Assembly (NCBI GenBank): GCA_040386295.1
Contig: JAZKFR010000182.1
Location: 1 to 33,177, forward strand
From: JAZKFR01 sp040386295
Lineage (GTDB): Bacteria; Pseudomonadota; Gammaproteobacteria; Burkholderiales; Rhodocyclaceae
Reading direction: 5' to 3'
DNA length: 33,177 nt
Below, piece by piece: positions 1-6,918 of this stretch. The position numbers and the translations under genes were made by a program. The stretch's first letter is position 1, and each line of letters starts with the position of its first letter. The notes under the pieces are model-generated. The model saw only the letters and a list, made by a program, of their open reading frames with translations. It ran no database searches and was not told the DNA's origin.

Positions 1-217
1 GATGCAAAAAAGCATTCTCAACCAAGTGCCTGAGCTTGTAGAGGTGTTTGTCATAACTGCGCTGTTCCTTGCGTCGCAAGGAACAGCGCAGTTATCCTTG
101 GCGGAATCACAGCGTGCATACCTTGGGCGCGTGCTTGCGCAACGATGGCATCACTGTCATAGCCCCTATCCGCTAACAGATGCTCGGCTTCAATCCCTTC
201 GATCGTAAGCCTCCAAC
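1..217 (-). pseudogene. IS5-family transposase fragment
   Basis: On the minus strand this reads LTIEGIEAEHLLADRGYDSD followed by AIVAQARAQGMHAVIPPR, then, after a frame break, RKEQRSYDKHLYKLRHLVEN and AF up to the window edge. LADRGYDSD around the catalytic Asp, AVIPPR and YDKHLYKLRHLVEN are typical of the C-terminal half of IS5-family DDE transposases. The N-terminal half is missing above about position 217, and the 3' end runs off the window. The frame is broken by the perfect palindrome at 53-95, which shifts the downstream codons by one base and introduces stops. This is a dead transposase. The family call is by recognition of motifs; the exact IS is not known. Confidence 0.8.
53..95. repeat. 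Perfect 21-bp inverted repeat, 1-nt spacer
   Basis: Bases 53-73 are the exact reverse complement of bases 75-95, with only base 74 between them. On the minus strand the downstream arm encodes the expected transposase residues RKEQRSY, while the other arm replaces the one or two codons expected between IPPR and RKEQ. The palindrome therefore appears to be a secondary inverted copy of transposase sequence rather than part of the original element. Confidence 0.9.
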
Positions 218-708
218 CGCCCCACCTATAACTCCGTCGAGCCGCAGCGCAAAATTGCCCTTTTCACAAAAGGGCAAAGCGCATGAACAGACCAACCCAA
301 CAAAGCTACTGGGTCAGCCACCTTTCTGGCTGGCGGCAAAGCGGACTAACGGAGAAAAAGGGGACGCTACCCAATACTGTTGCTTTAATGAACCTTCCCA
401 CTTGGAAACCACTGCCACGAGCTAAGCTGTAAGGGTGCCATAGGGTGTGGGGTGCAGTCGATCTTCACCTTTATTGAAGCTTTTCGATCGTGAGATTGGT
501 AAGGAACCTTCGACGCTTGAGCATGCGCGGTGCGCGCCTGTTTCGCGTCTGTGTGGCGCGTAATTTAGCGCCGGCGTGCCTTGCAAGGCACAGCAACAAA
601 AGCACAAAACCTTGCTGTCGTATCAAGTTAAAAAAGACTGTAGCCACTGCCGAATCGGAGAAAATTTACAGCAAAATTTGGACTTGACTCGGCATTATAG
701 GTGGGGCG
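218..708. repeat. 14-bp inverted repeat pair bounding 491 bp
   Basis: CGCCCCACCTATAA at 218-231 is mirrored by TTATAGGTGGGGCG at 695-708. The left arm lies exactly where transposase similarity stops. The arms may be ends of a decayed mobile element or two copies of one conserved IS segment in opposite orientation. Nothing inside looks like an intact gene. The interior holds a 10-bp-stem hairpin at 255-277 (TTGCCCTTTT, loop CAC), the REP-derived repeat at 356-443, and a 16-bp palindrome GTGCCTTGCAAGGCAC at 576-591. Confidence 0.5.
356..443 (+). repeat. Truncated REP/MITE-like repeat, copy 1
   Basis: The segment starts with AAAAGGGGACGCTACCC and is nearly identical for about 87 bp to the element at 2343-2456, including the shared stretch GAAACCACTGCCACGAGCT. 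Similarity ends at about 443, so the right inverted end present in the other copy has been lost here. Just upstream it shares GGAGAAAA with the REP site in front of the RAYT gene at the window end. Confidence 0.8.
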
Positions 709-1001
709 TCTGGGCGGTTACATTGGAATTACATTGCCGCTGCGGCCACAACGCATAGTTTGACCGTCATCAACCCCTGGGGTGCACAGCACTGACAAAT
801 GGCAGCGGGTGATACGACTGTTCAATCTCCCCTTGATTGCCTGGGGTATCGGTGTCACCTGAGCTTTGCTAGGGAGAGTTGTTCATCGAAGACGTGTTGT
901 ACATCGGCCTCGTCTCTTGTATTTGCCCGTGTGTACGCATAGCTGCCTTTGACGCTTTTAATTAGCTAGACTAGACTAACATCCAATTCAGGAGAGACAC
1001 C
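444..1001. other. Intergenic region without a supported gene
   Basis: Several short open frames exist but none has recognisable protein similarity or a convincing ribosome binding site. The stretch holds the palindrome at 576-591 and the right arm of the 14-bp inverted repeat at 695-708. The last 20 bases before the vapB-like gene contain AGGAGAGACACC, a good ribosome binding site at 991-1001. The rest looks like remnant DNA. Confidence 0.6.
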
Positions 1002-1247
1002 ATGCCGTCTGTCAACATGCTACAAGCGAAATCCTCGCTGTCCCGCTTAGTGGAGGCCATCGAGCAGGGACAGGAGCGCGAGATCGTCATTGCCCGCAAT
1101 GGCCGACCTGCCGCCAAATTGGTGCCCATAGATACCGTACCGCTTGGTCAGCGCATTGGTATCGCCAAGGGCAAGTTTAAGGTGCCGGACAGCATCGATA
1201 CACACAACAACGAAGTGGCGCATCTATTTCTGGGCGGACAATCTTGA
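1002..1247 (+). CDS. Type II antitoxin, Phd/YefM (VapB-like) family
   Basis: This 81-aa protein is expected to be the antitoxin that neutralises the PIN-domain toxin encoded next to it and represses the operon. The N-terminal half (MPSVNMLQAKSSLSRLVEAI) and IVIARNGRPAAKLVPI, residues about 28-45, are typical of Phd/YefM-fold antitoxins. A strong ribosome binding site AGGAG lies 7-11 bases before the ATG. The stop codon overlaps the TTG start of the toxin gene by 4 bp (TTGA), which indicates translational coupling. The variable C-terminal third would be the toxin-binding tail. Regulation by DNA binding of the antitoxin is family knowledge; no operator was identified. Confidence 0.85.
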   Translation: MPSVNMLQAKSSLSRLVEAIEQGQEREIVIARNGRPAAKLVPIDTVPLGQRIGIAKGKFKVPDSIDTHNNEVAHLFLGGQS

Positions 1248-1645
1248 ACCTCCTGCTCGATACGCACGTCGCGCTTTGGGCGATCACCGACAACCCAAAG
1301 CTGTCGAAGAAGGCGCGCGAGATGATCGAATCGCCGAAGTCGTCGGTATGGATCAGCGCCGCTACAGTCTGGGAGATTGCCATCAAACACAGCCTGGGGC
1401 GAGGCGATATGCCGGTGTCCAGCCAAGATGCCTTGCGCTATTTCCGCGATTCCGGCTATCGCTTCCTGCCGGTGGAGCCCGAACATGCGGCAGCCGTCGA
1501 AGACCTCCAGCNNNNNNNNNNCCAGCCGCGTCACAGCGATCCGTTCGACCGCATTCTGGTCGCCCAAGCGCTTGTCGAGCCGATGCGACTTATCACCCAC
1601 GACCCAATGGTGGCAAGCTACAGCGACAGCATCATTGAGATTTGA
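1244..1645 (+). CDS. PIN-domain ribonuclease toxin (VapC-like)
   Basis: This is the toxin partner, a predicted Mg-dependent endoribonuclease. The N-terminus MNLLLDTHVALWAI carries the first conserved acidic residue (Asp6), VWEIAIK the conserved Glu near residue 46, and HSDPFDRILVAQA plus LITHDPMVASY the C-terminal acidic residues of the PIN fold. Translation starts at TTG, overlapping the antitoxin stop. A 10-N gap at 1512-1521 falls inside the gene. Both gap edges carry CCAGC, and merging them gives LQPRHSDPFDRI, the usual sequence of this family, so the real gene is probably five codons shorter and intact at about 128 aa. The assignment is secure at family level. Confidence 0.88.
   Translation: MNLLLDTHVALWAITDNPKLSKKAREMIESPKSSVWISAATVWEIAIKHSLGRGDMPVSSQDALRYFRDSGYRFLPVEPEHAAAVEDLQXXXXQPRHSDPFDRILVAQALVEPMRLITHDPMVASYSDSIIEI
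1512..1521. other. Assembly gap of 10 N, probably artificial
   Basis: CCAGC occurs immediately before and immediately after the N run. Collapsing the duplicate restores the normal PIN-domain reading frame, so the two contigs probably overlap and no sequence is missing. Confidence 0.75.
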
Positions 1646-1716
1646 AGAACAATCTTGCAGGGCAACCAAGAAAGGGAAACCTACCCTGCCCAGTGACACA
1701 AAGCGAGCTCACTGTT

Positions 1717-2223
1717 TTACGACGGGTCATGACTTTGCAAAACCCAATTCTTTCGGGGGAAATGACAAGTGTAGCCGTCGGGATATTTTTCTAAATAATC
1801 CTGATGCTCCGGCTCTGCTTCCCAAAAATCAGCCGCTGGCTCTAACTCGGTAACTACTTTGCCAGGCCAAAGACCCGATGCATCAACGTCACTTATAGTC
1901 TTTAAAGCGGTCAGTCGTTGACGCTCGCTGGTGAAATAGATCGCTGAACGATAAGACAGCCCTAGGTCGTTACCTTGTTGATTCGGCGTAGTGGGATCAT
2001 GAATCTGAAAGAAATATTCAAGAATACGTCGATAGCTCATAACACTTGGATCAAACTTTATTTCAATCGCTTCGGCGTGGGTACCATGATTACGGTAGCT
2101 AGCATTTTTGACATCGCCACCGGTGTACCCTACGCGCGTACTTTCAATCCCCGGCATTTTTCGTATGAGGTCTTGCATTCCCCAAAAGCATCCTCCGGCC
2201 AACACAGCACGTTCCGATTTCAT
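1717..2223 (-). CDS. msrA: Peptide methionine sulfoxide reductase MsrA
   Basis: This 168-aa cytoplasmic enzyme reduces the S-epimer of methionine sulfoxide in proteins and is recycled by thioredoxin. The active-site motif GGCFWG has its nucleophile at Cys12, followed by VGYTGG, HAEAIEIKFDP and FFQIHDPTTPNQQGNDLGLSYRS, all diagnostic of MsrA. A second cysteine near the C-terminus (YTCHF) could serve as the resolving residue. The start lies one base after the stop of an msrB remnant, so the two were probably an msrB-msrA operon. A repeat element has replaced the 5' part of msrB, so msrA may have lost its original promoter and depend on one further upstream. Confidence 0.95.
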   Translation of the reverse strand: MKSERAVLAGGCFWGMQDLIRKMPGIESTRVGYTGGDVKNASYRNHGTHAEAIEIKFDPSVMSYRRILEYFFQIHDPTTPNQQGNDLGLSYRSAIYFTSERQRLTALKTISDVDASGLWPGKVVTELEPAADFWEAEPEHQDYLEKYPDGYTCHFPRKNWVLQSHDPS

Positions 2224-2224
2224 T

Positions 2225-2341
2225 TTAAATTTCCCCTACTTGATCCAGATACTCAGCGTAGTCTTCATCGGCCATTTTCTCACGCGGTACAAACCGTAAA
2301 GAGGCTGAATTAATGCAGTAGCGCAATCCACCGCGATCTCT
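2225..2341 (-). pseudogene. msrB: msrB, 5'-truncated remnant (last 38 codons)
   Basis: The minus strand reads RDRGGLRYCINSASLRFVP, then REKMADEDYAEYLDQVGEI and a stop. RYCINS with its catalytic cysteine and SLRF.P are the C-terminal signature of MsrB, the methionine-R-sulfoxide reductase. The first hundred or so codons are absent: similarity stops one or two bases from the REP-type element at 2343-2456. No start codon is available, so this is a pseudogene. It sits one base upstream of msrA, a common operon arrangement. Confidence 0.9.
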
Positions 2342-2342
2342 A

Positions 2343-2456
2343 AAAAGGGGACGCTACCCAATACTGTTGCCTTAAATAACATTCCCATTTGGAAACCACT
2401 GCCACGAGCTGAGCTGTAAGGGTGCCATAGAGCAATAAAGGGTAGCGTCCCCTTTT
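2343..2456. repeat. REP/MITE-like element with 17-bp inverted ends
   Basis: The 114-bp unit begins with AAAAGGGGACGCTACCC (2343-2359) and ends with its exact reverse complement GGGTAGCGTCCCCTTTT (2440-2456). The interior matches the truncated copy at 356-443. The same end sequence lies in front of the RAYT transposase start at 33156, so this is best explained as a non-autonomous element mobilised by a RAYT (Y1 tyrosine transposase). It separates msrB from its 5' half and lies just after the stop of the 417-aa gene. Confidence 0.85.
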
Positions 2457-2463
2457 CTCTTTT

Positions 2464-3717
2464 CTAAACATACGGCTGGCAGTGCTCTTGAACACGCGCA
2501 GCCAAGCCATTGGCTGGCTGCTCTTGTCTACCCGGCGAGGCTTGCAAAATAAAATCCATCTGACGACCCAAAATGGCACATCCAGGCCGCGACTTATCAA
2601 AGACACCCGGCAACTCGAAGAAATGAGATGCGCCACGCAAAACAAGCACAACAGGGTGCACCTCACCTTTTTTGAGCGCTTCGCCATACATCTCTTGCAT
2701 CATTTGCTGCGTCTCACTGAGCAAAGTATCGTCACCTCGTTGCTTCAACATCACATCATTGCAGTATTCGTCACGCAACTTTTGCAATGCCCAGAGACAA
2801 AACTCCTTCACCCCTGAAAAGCGCCCAGATCCGCCTGGTTTTTCTCCTTGCGCATGGGTACCGATCACTTCTTTGAGCTGCGCAGTATCGATAGATTCTG
2901 CGCCCAACACACCAATTTCTGGACGCAACAAATTATTGAGATTAGCAATGCCGGTCTGCATCAATTTCCCTTCTCTCAACAACTCACTAACCTCAGGATG
3001 GACATTAACGCAATCGACGGAGAGCGCCTCTTCTCTGTCGCCAGGACAAATAAAATGTGCTCGCGACATGCCTTCAAACATGACCCAGAATTTCAAGTCG
3101 GCAGGCAAATAATCTTGCAGCACTTTCTGCTGAACCAGTTCGTGCAAGGCATTCACAAAAACTTGCAGGACAGGAAAATCGCCTTCTTCCGTTAAAGACA
3201 AACGCCCTTCAGTCTCAAGACTCTGAGGACTCTTAGCGTGCATTCCTGCTAAACCAATAAACAGCGGATCGGCACTTGATCGCTTGCTGAGATTCTCTGT
3301 ATTTTCCAGATCGGAAAAGCCAAATTTCTGGCCTAGAGCGGACATAATTCTGAGCAAATTACGCGTCTTGATCTCCGCTTTTTCCCAACCCGCTTGCTGC
3401 TCTAATCGTTCTATCGCATGAAATTTTTCATTCGACGGCTCAAAGTTTTGCAGGAGCAAAAGCTCCATGCTCCTCAGCAACTTCTCGTCGGCCAGTTTTG
3501 GCTCTTGCAGCTGAATACACAGTTTTTTTCCCTTGATATTCGGCATGCGCGGTACACGTGGAATAGGCACAGAAACAGAACTCAGTGTCTCGCCAAAGCA
3601 GCCATCTGCAGCAACAGCAGCCGATCCGCCGACAGCATTAACTGCGACTGTTGTTGTCAGCGGCGAGGTAAAAGTAACCGGCAAACTTTGCGTGCCGAGG
3701 GCAATTGGGTTTGGCAT
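2464..3717 (-). CDS. Hypothetical 417-aa protein, effector-like
   Basis: I do not recognise this protein. The first 60 residues are rich in Ser, Thr, Val, Ala and Pro (MPNPIALGTQSLPVTFTSPL and on) and look disordered. From about residue 65 the protein becomes amphipathic and helix-rich (LLRSMELLLLQNF; LRIMSALGQKFGF). A hydrophobic stretch near residue 365 reads VHPVVLVLRGASHFFELPG and may be a core strand followed by an active or binding loop. There is no signal peptide and no membrane segment. A disordered Ser/Thr-rich N-terminus with a helical body resembles secreted effectors, but no secretion genes lie in the window. The upstream leader carries a REP half site and a pyrimidine tract shared with the split gene at 5599-6582. 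Confidence 0.6.
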   Translation of the reverse strand: MPNPIALGTQSLPVTFTSPLTTTVAVNAVGGSAAVAADGCFGETLSSVSVPIPRVPRMPNIKGKKLCIQLQEPKLADEKLLRSMELLLLQNFEPSNEKFHAIERLEQQAGWEKAEIKTRNLLRIMSALGQKFGFSDLENTENLSKRSSADPLFIGLAGMHAKSPQSLETEGRLSLTEEGDFPVLQVFVNALHELVQQKVLQDYLPADLKFWVMFEGMSRAHFICPGDREEALSVDCVNVHPEVSELLREGKLMQTGIANLNNLLRPEIGVLGAESIDTAQLKEVIGTHAQGEKPGGSGRFSGVKEFCLWALQKLRDEYCNDVMLKQRGDDTLLSETQQMMQEMYGEALKKGEVHPVVLVLRGASHFFELPGVFDKSRPGCAILGRQMDFILQASPGRQEQPANGLAARVQEHCQPYV

Positions 3718-3734
3718 GTGCGTACCTATTTTTA

Positions 3735-3765
3735 TTAAAAAGAAAAAAAGAAAGAAAGGGGACGC
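3735..3765 (-). promoter_or_regulatory. Leader with REP half-site and pyrimidine tract
   Basis: Read on the minus strand, GCGTCCCCTTTCTTTC followed by a run of T and C lies about 20 bases upstream of the 417-aa gene's ATG at 3717. The gene at 6582 has nearly the same block (CGTCCCCTTTTCTTTC plus T7) in the same position. At 3755-3765 only the left half of the REP (AAAGGGGACGC) remains. Whether it acts as promoter, leader or insertion scar cannot be told from sequence. Confidence 0.45.
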
Positions 3766-3875
3766 ACTGCTTCTGCGCCTAATCGTCGGCGACTTACGTC
3801 ACGCATTGAAGCAGAAGTATCACTTATCCGACTGACCGATTTCCCGGCGCCATCTCTTTCGGCGGCTAGCGCCGC

Positions 3876-4379
3876 TCAATCGACAGAGAATAAGTTGCGC
3901 AGATGTTTATCGTGCCTGGGATATTTCGCAGGCCGTTCGTCAGAAAAAGCAAATTCAATGAGTGGAGATGGCGGTTGTAACCCCGAAGCCTGAGCGGACT
4001 GAGCATCAGCGCTAGGCGAAGATGAAAGTTCTTGCTCCCCACCGTATGCCTGCGCATCCCAGAGTTCTGCAGGGGCTGGGGGGTCATCGTAGCGCATTTC
4101 CTTAGGTACAAGATTGTCGGTTGAGTAATGGATATCAACCGGCATCTGATCTGTTGTCGCTTGTTGATGCGGCCAATTTGTTGTTAAGCGTGCCGTTTGG
4201 AGACTGTCTGTTTCTGAAAAATTTATTGTCAAACTGCCATGTGCAACTGAACCGGTCTGCCGTTGAAGTGCCTGCGCGCACTCTGTGAATGCCTGAACAA
4301 TGCCATGCCGCTCAGTTTTTGAAAGTCGAGCGAAATTAAAGTTATGAAAACCAAAACTAATGTTTAGTCCGGCAAGCTC
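3876..4379 (-). pseudogene. 3' half of IS-split unknown gene (167 codons)
   Basis: This is the downstream part of the gene whose 5' half lies at 5599-6582. It begins ELAGLNISFGFHNFNFARLS and ends KHLRNLFSVD. The frame remains open into the IS as far as 4520, but residues upstream of 4379 there belong to the transposon end. When the element at 4384-5598 and one GAGG copy are removed, this half joins the 5' half in frame. The C-terminal 60 residues are Pro/Ser/Ala-rich (SSSPSADAQSAQ). No function is recognised. Confidence 0.8.
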
Positions 4380-4408
4380 GAGGGGTAATCCCCCCATTGT
4401 TAACAACA

Positions 4409-5263
4409 TCAGAAAGTAGAGGGTTGTTGTTGGCTGTTTAGATAAGCCTGCAAGCACTGAATGGGCGTCAGCCCATTCAGTGCCATGCTTGGCCGGTCGT
4501 GATTGTAAGCGTACGCCCATGCAGTTGCTGCTTCTTGCACGTCTTCGATACTGCCAAACAAATTCGGGCTGAGCAGCTCGTAACGCATGGTTCTGTTAAA
4601 TCGCTCGATGTAGGCGTTCTGCTGCGGGTTGCCGGGTTGGATGAATTTGAGCTCAATGCCACGCCGCTGCGCCCACGCTTTGACCGTGCTACTGATGTAT
4701 TCAGGCCCGTTGTCGCTCCTAATCGCGGCTGGTGTACCGCGCCATTCAATCACTTGATCTAACGCGCGCGTGACGCGTTCGCTCGGTAGCGAACAATCAA
4801 TCTCGGTGCACAAGCATTGTCTGTTGAAGTCGTCGATGACATTTAAGCTGCGGTAGCTGCGCCCATCAGTGAGCTGGTCGTGCATGAAGTCCATTGACCA
4901 ACACGCATTCGGCTGCGCGGGTATCGCGAGCGCTTCGGGTTTGGCGCGCTGTATCCGCTGGTGTGGTTTGATGCGCAGGTTGAGCTTGAGCTGACAGTAA
5001 ACTCGGTACACGCGTTTGTGATTCCAGCGCTTGCCTTGCACGTTCCGCAGATGCAAAAACATCAGCCCAAAGCCCCAGGTGCGGCAGCGGTAGGACAAGG
5101 CCAGCAAGCTATCGGCGAGCGCTTGGTTCTCATCCCGCTGTTTTGCCGCGTAGCGATAACACGTTTGGCTAACGCTAAACAATTTGCAACTGCGCCGCAC
5201 GCTCACTTGCCGATCCGCTACGACGCCGTGCGCCATTTGCCGCCGTGCAAATGGCGCTACCAC
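4409..5263 (-). CDS. IS3-family transposase OrfB (DDE integrase domain)
   Basis: This 284-aa frame is the catalytic part of the transposase. It contains an N-terminal HTH_21-like segment (YRCRTWGFGLMFLHLRN) and an integrase core with the DDE residues in ACWSMDFMHDQL, AIRSDNGPEYIS and NAYIERFNRTMRYELL. The C-terminus ALNGLTPIQCLQAYL is typical of the IS407/IS3 group. It is normally made as an OrfAB fusion by -1 frameshifting at AAAAAAG (5269 down to 5263). The GTG start given here coincides with the first codon after the slip, so independent initiation need not occur. Confidence 0.92.
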   Translation of the reverse strand: MVAPFARRQMAHGVVADRQVSVRRSCKLFSVSQTCYRYAAKQRDENQALADSLLALSYRCRTWGFGLMFLHLRNVQGKRWNHKRVYRVYCQLKLNLRIKPHQRIQRAKPEALAIPAQPNACWSMDFMHDQLTDGRSYRSLNVIDDFNRQCLCTEIDCSLPSERVTRALDQVIEWRGTPAAIRSDNGPEYISSTVKAWAQRRGIELKFIQPGNPQQNAYIERFNRTMRYELLSPNLFGSIEDVQEAATAWAYAYNHDRPSMALNGLTPIQCLQAYLNSQQQPSTF

Positions 5264-5523
5264 TTTTTTGCTAACGCTTCTTTCAAAATGTCAGCATCGA
5301 GCTGCGCATCTGCGTACATCTTTTTAAGCCGCCGGTTCTCGCTCTCAAGCTCTTTCAGCCGACCCATTAAGCTCGCGTCCATCCCGCCATACTTGCTGCG
5401 CCATTTGTAGTACGTCGCGCTGCTCATGCCGTGTTCACGGCATAACGTGCCTACCGGAACCCCAGATTGGCCTTGTTTCAAAATCGCAATAATTTGGCTA
5501 TCGCTGTATTTGCTCGTCTTCAT
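5257..5523 (-). CDS. IS3-family transposase OrfA (HTH DNA-binding)
   Basis: This 88-aa protein carries the helix-turn-helix that recognises the IS ends (SDSQIIAILKQGQSGVPVGT, then LCREHGMSSATYYKWRSKYG), followed by a leucine-zipper-like helix (LKELESENRRLKKMYADAQL) used for multimerisation. It ends in KEALAKKW, where the Lys-Lys codons form the A6G slippery heptamer. It overlaps OrfB by 7 bp. Length and motifs match the IS407 subgroup. Confidence 0.93.
   Translation of the reverse strand: MKTSKYSDSQIIAILKQGQSGVPVGTLCREHGMSSATYYKWRSKYGGMDASLMGRLKELESENRRLKKMYADAQLDADILKEALAKKW
5263..5269 (-). promoter_or_regulatory. Programmed -1 frameshift site AAAAAAG
   Basis: The minus-strand heptamer A AAA AAG lies four codons before the orfA stop. 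A -1 slip gives KKVVAPFARRQ, joining orfA to orfB. This is the standard expression route for IS3-family transposases. Confidence 0.8.
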
Positions 5524-5598
5524 CTGTAAAAACGCTTTCCGCCTCGCAGGCTTTAAGGTCTCTACTTTTACACGTTATTAATTTCCGGGGGGATTACC

Positions 5599-6582
5599 GA
5601 GGTGTTGAGTTTCCCTGGGTTTGATCGCGCACAGCGCTTTGAGCAGGCCAGTCAGTTGCTCTGTTATTTCTGGGGAATCGGCGAAAGGAGCATTCTGATG
5701 CAGGTTTAGAGAGAGATTGAAGGTATTGGTACGAGATGGCCACGGCCAAAGTAAAAGCTGTTCCTCTTCGCAAGCAATACTTTTGTCTTCTGCAATAGGG
5801 AAAGTGGCAGCGTGAATATCGATGGTCATTTTTTCTGTGCAAAGCTGAAATTCAGGGCGCCAGGAAAGTAAGGAGAAAATCCTGCCTAGTGGGTTCTTGT
5901 TAAATTCAGGTGTTTGAAAATTGATCTCAAGCTCGTCGGGCACGATGATGTCTATGGTTTGCACTTCCATTGTTTCAACTGGTGTTCTTTTGGGTGCATG
6001 CCCATTTTTTGCCATACGCTTAGTTATCGCTACCTTGTTTAGTGATAGTGATAGCGTTTGGGTTTTGGGGTCGTATTCGACGGTATTTGCTAGCGGATAA
6101 AAGCTGCTCCCAGACCTGAGTGTAAATAATGGCTTAAGATCGTTCGGCTCACTGGGCTCACTGGGCTCATTAGGCGTCAAGATCGGCGGAGGTGCCTGGG
6201 GAAACAAAAGGTCTACAAGTTTAGAAGCCCGTCCTTCCACTCTTGCCCTTCTAAGATCTTGGTTTGTTTCCGGTAAAAAATCCGTGAATTTGTCTTGCGT
6301 CGCTGGCCAGGTATTTTTCGGCACTGCGCTCGGCTCTTGCTTCAACCCGTTCTGTATTGGGTTCTGCCCTGCCGTTAGGGCGGCGCCTCCCAGAACTACG
6401 TTCGCCGGATGCGTCACTTGTTGTGAGTTTCCGAAGACACAGTGCTGCTGCGAACCGCTGCCGTGAGCTTGCAAAAATCCTGGATTCCCGCCCACGCTAA
6501 TCTGGCCATATCTTCTTCGACCATCAGAATCATTTGCTGTGATCGACGCAGCTCTTACACCCGCTGTTGAGTTAGTTTCCAT
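5599..6582 (-). pseudogene. 5' half of IS-split unknown gene (328 codons)
   Basis: The open frame starts at METNSTAGVRAASITANDSD and runs exactly 328 codons to the IS target site. As the sequence stands, translation enters the IS end and stops after GNPPGN. Joining 5599 to 4379 gives QHLELAGLN and one 495-aa frame. The first 100 residues are low-complexity, rich in Gly, Ser, Asn and Gln. Residues about 140-150 hold a short PSEPSEPND repeat. Residues 160-320 look like a beta-rich domain (TQTLSLSLNKVAI; TFNLSLNLHQN). No family is recognised. The disordered N-terminus and lack of a signal peptide make it effector-like, by inference only. Its 5' leader shares the REP and pyrimidine block with the gene at 2464-3717. 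Confidence 0.75.
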
Positions 6583-6605
6583 ATTGTTCTTGTAAAAAAA
6601 GAAAG

Positions 6606-6624
6606 AAAAGGGGACGTTACCCTT
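6606..6624. repeat. REP hairpin AAGGG-GACGTTA-CCCTT
   Basis: The site pairs AAGGG (6608-6612) with CCCTT (6620-6624) around a 7-base loop GACGTTA, one base different from the GACGCTA loop in front of the RAYT gene at the right edge. It marks the 3' boundary of the RAYT remnant and lies 24 bp upstream of the ATG at 6582. Confidence 0.8.
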
Positions 6625-6625
6625 G

Positions 6626-6842
6626 ATTGCTCATCGTTAAGCTTTTTAGGGCAAGCTTCAGGACGATGCGTTAACAAACGGCCAACCTGTTTGCCCAACT
6701 TCTGAACAAAGCGTTCAGAACCGCAAAGCAGACTTTTTTCAATATTGCGTCTCAAGATTTGCATTTCTTCCGCTTCATCACCCTCAGAAAGCCAAGCAGA
6801 CCAGTCCTCGATCGCCACGCTGGATGACATGGTGTGGAACAT
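6626..6842 (-). pseudogene. RAYT (REP-associated Y1 transposase) C-terminal remnant
   Basis: The minus strand encodes AIEDWSAWLSEGDEAEEMQI, then LRRNIEKSLLCGSERFVQKL and GKQVGRLLTHRPEACPKK. DWS.WL, CGSERFVQKLGKQVGRLL and RP...PKK are recognised as the tail of IS200-like REP-associated tyrosine transposases. The catalytic N-terminal domain (HUH and Tyr) is missing, so it cannot be active. A REP hairpin follows immediately downstream, as expected for the 3' end of such a unit. The frame stays open to 6555, overlapping the start of the gene at 6582. Confidence 0.8.
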
Positions 6843-6866
6843 CGTCCACTTTGCCCTCCTTCGTTC

Positions 6867-6911
6867 TTGCTAGCACTTTCCGCTTTCATGTGATTGCGTT
6901 TTTTGCTAGCA
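6867..6911. promoter_or_regulatory. Paired TTGCTAGCA sites upstream of hicA
   Basis: TTGCTAGCA occurs at 6867-6875 and again at 6903-6911. Each contains the perfect palindrome TGCTAGCA, with centres 36 bp apart. The second ends 8 bases before the GTG start of hicA and overlaps a possible -10 (TAGCAT). They are good candidates for operators bound by the HicB antitoxin. The assignment is inference. Confidence 0.45.
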
Positions 6912-6918
6912 TTGCCCG

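Larger units (their letters stand above)
4384..5598 (-). mobile_element. IS3-family (IS407-type) insertion sequence, complete
   Basis: The 1215-bp element has terminal inverted repeats that start with a perfect 12 bp (GGTAATCCCCCC inward from 4384, and the same inward from 5598) and continue imperfectly to AAAGTAGAG about 38 bp in. It carries orfA and orfB in the usual overlapping arrangement, with an A6G slippery site. Both ends, the target duplication and both frames look intact, so it may be active. It lies in the same orientation as the gene it interrupts. Confidence 0.92.
4380..5602. repeat. 4-bp target site duplication GAGG around the IS
   Basis: GAGG at 4380-4383 and GAGG at 5599-5602 directly abut the two ends of the insertion element at 4384-5598. 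A 4-bp duplication fits the IS407 group of the IS3 family. Confidence 0.85.

Noticed and set aside
576..591. GTGCCTTGCAAGGCAC as a transcription terminator
   Set aside because: It has no loop and no T-run and no gene ends nearby.
1148..1699. A 183-codon minus-strand frame opposite the PIN-domain gene
   Set aside because: It crosses the N gap and has no motif; the plus-strand toxin-antitoxin pair is convincing.
3876..4520. A single 214-codon minus-strand gene
   Set aside because: Its first 47 codons lie in the IS end and orfB. The true gene is the 5599-6582 half joined to 3876-4379.
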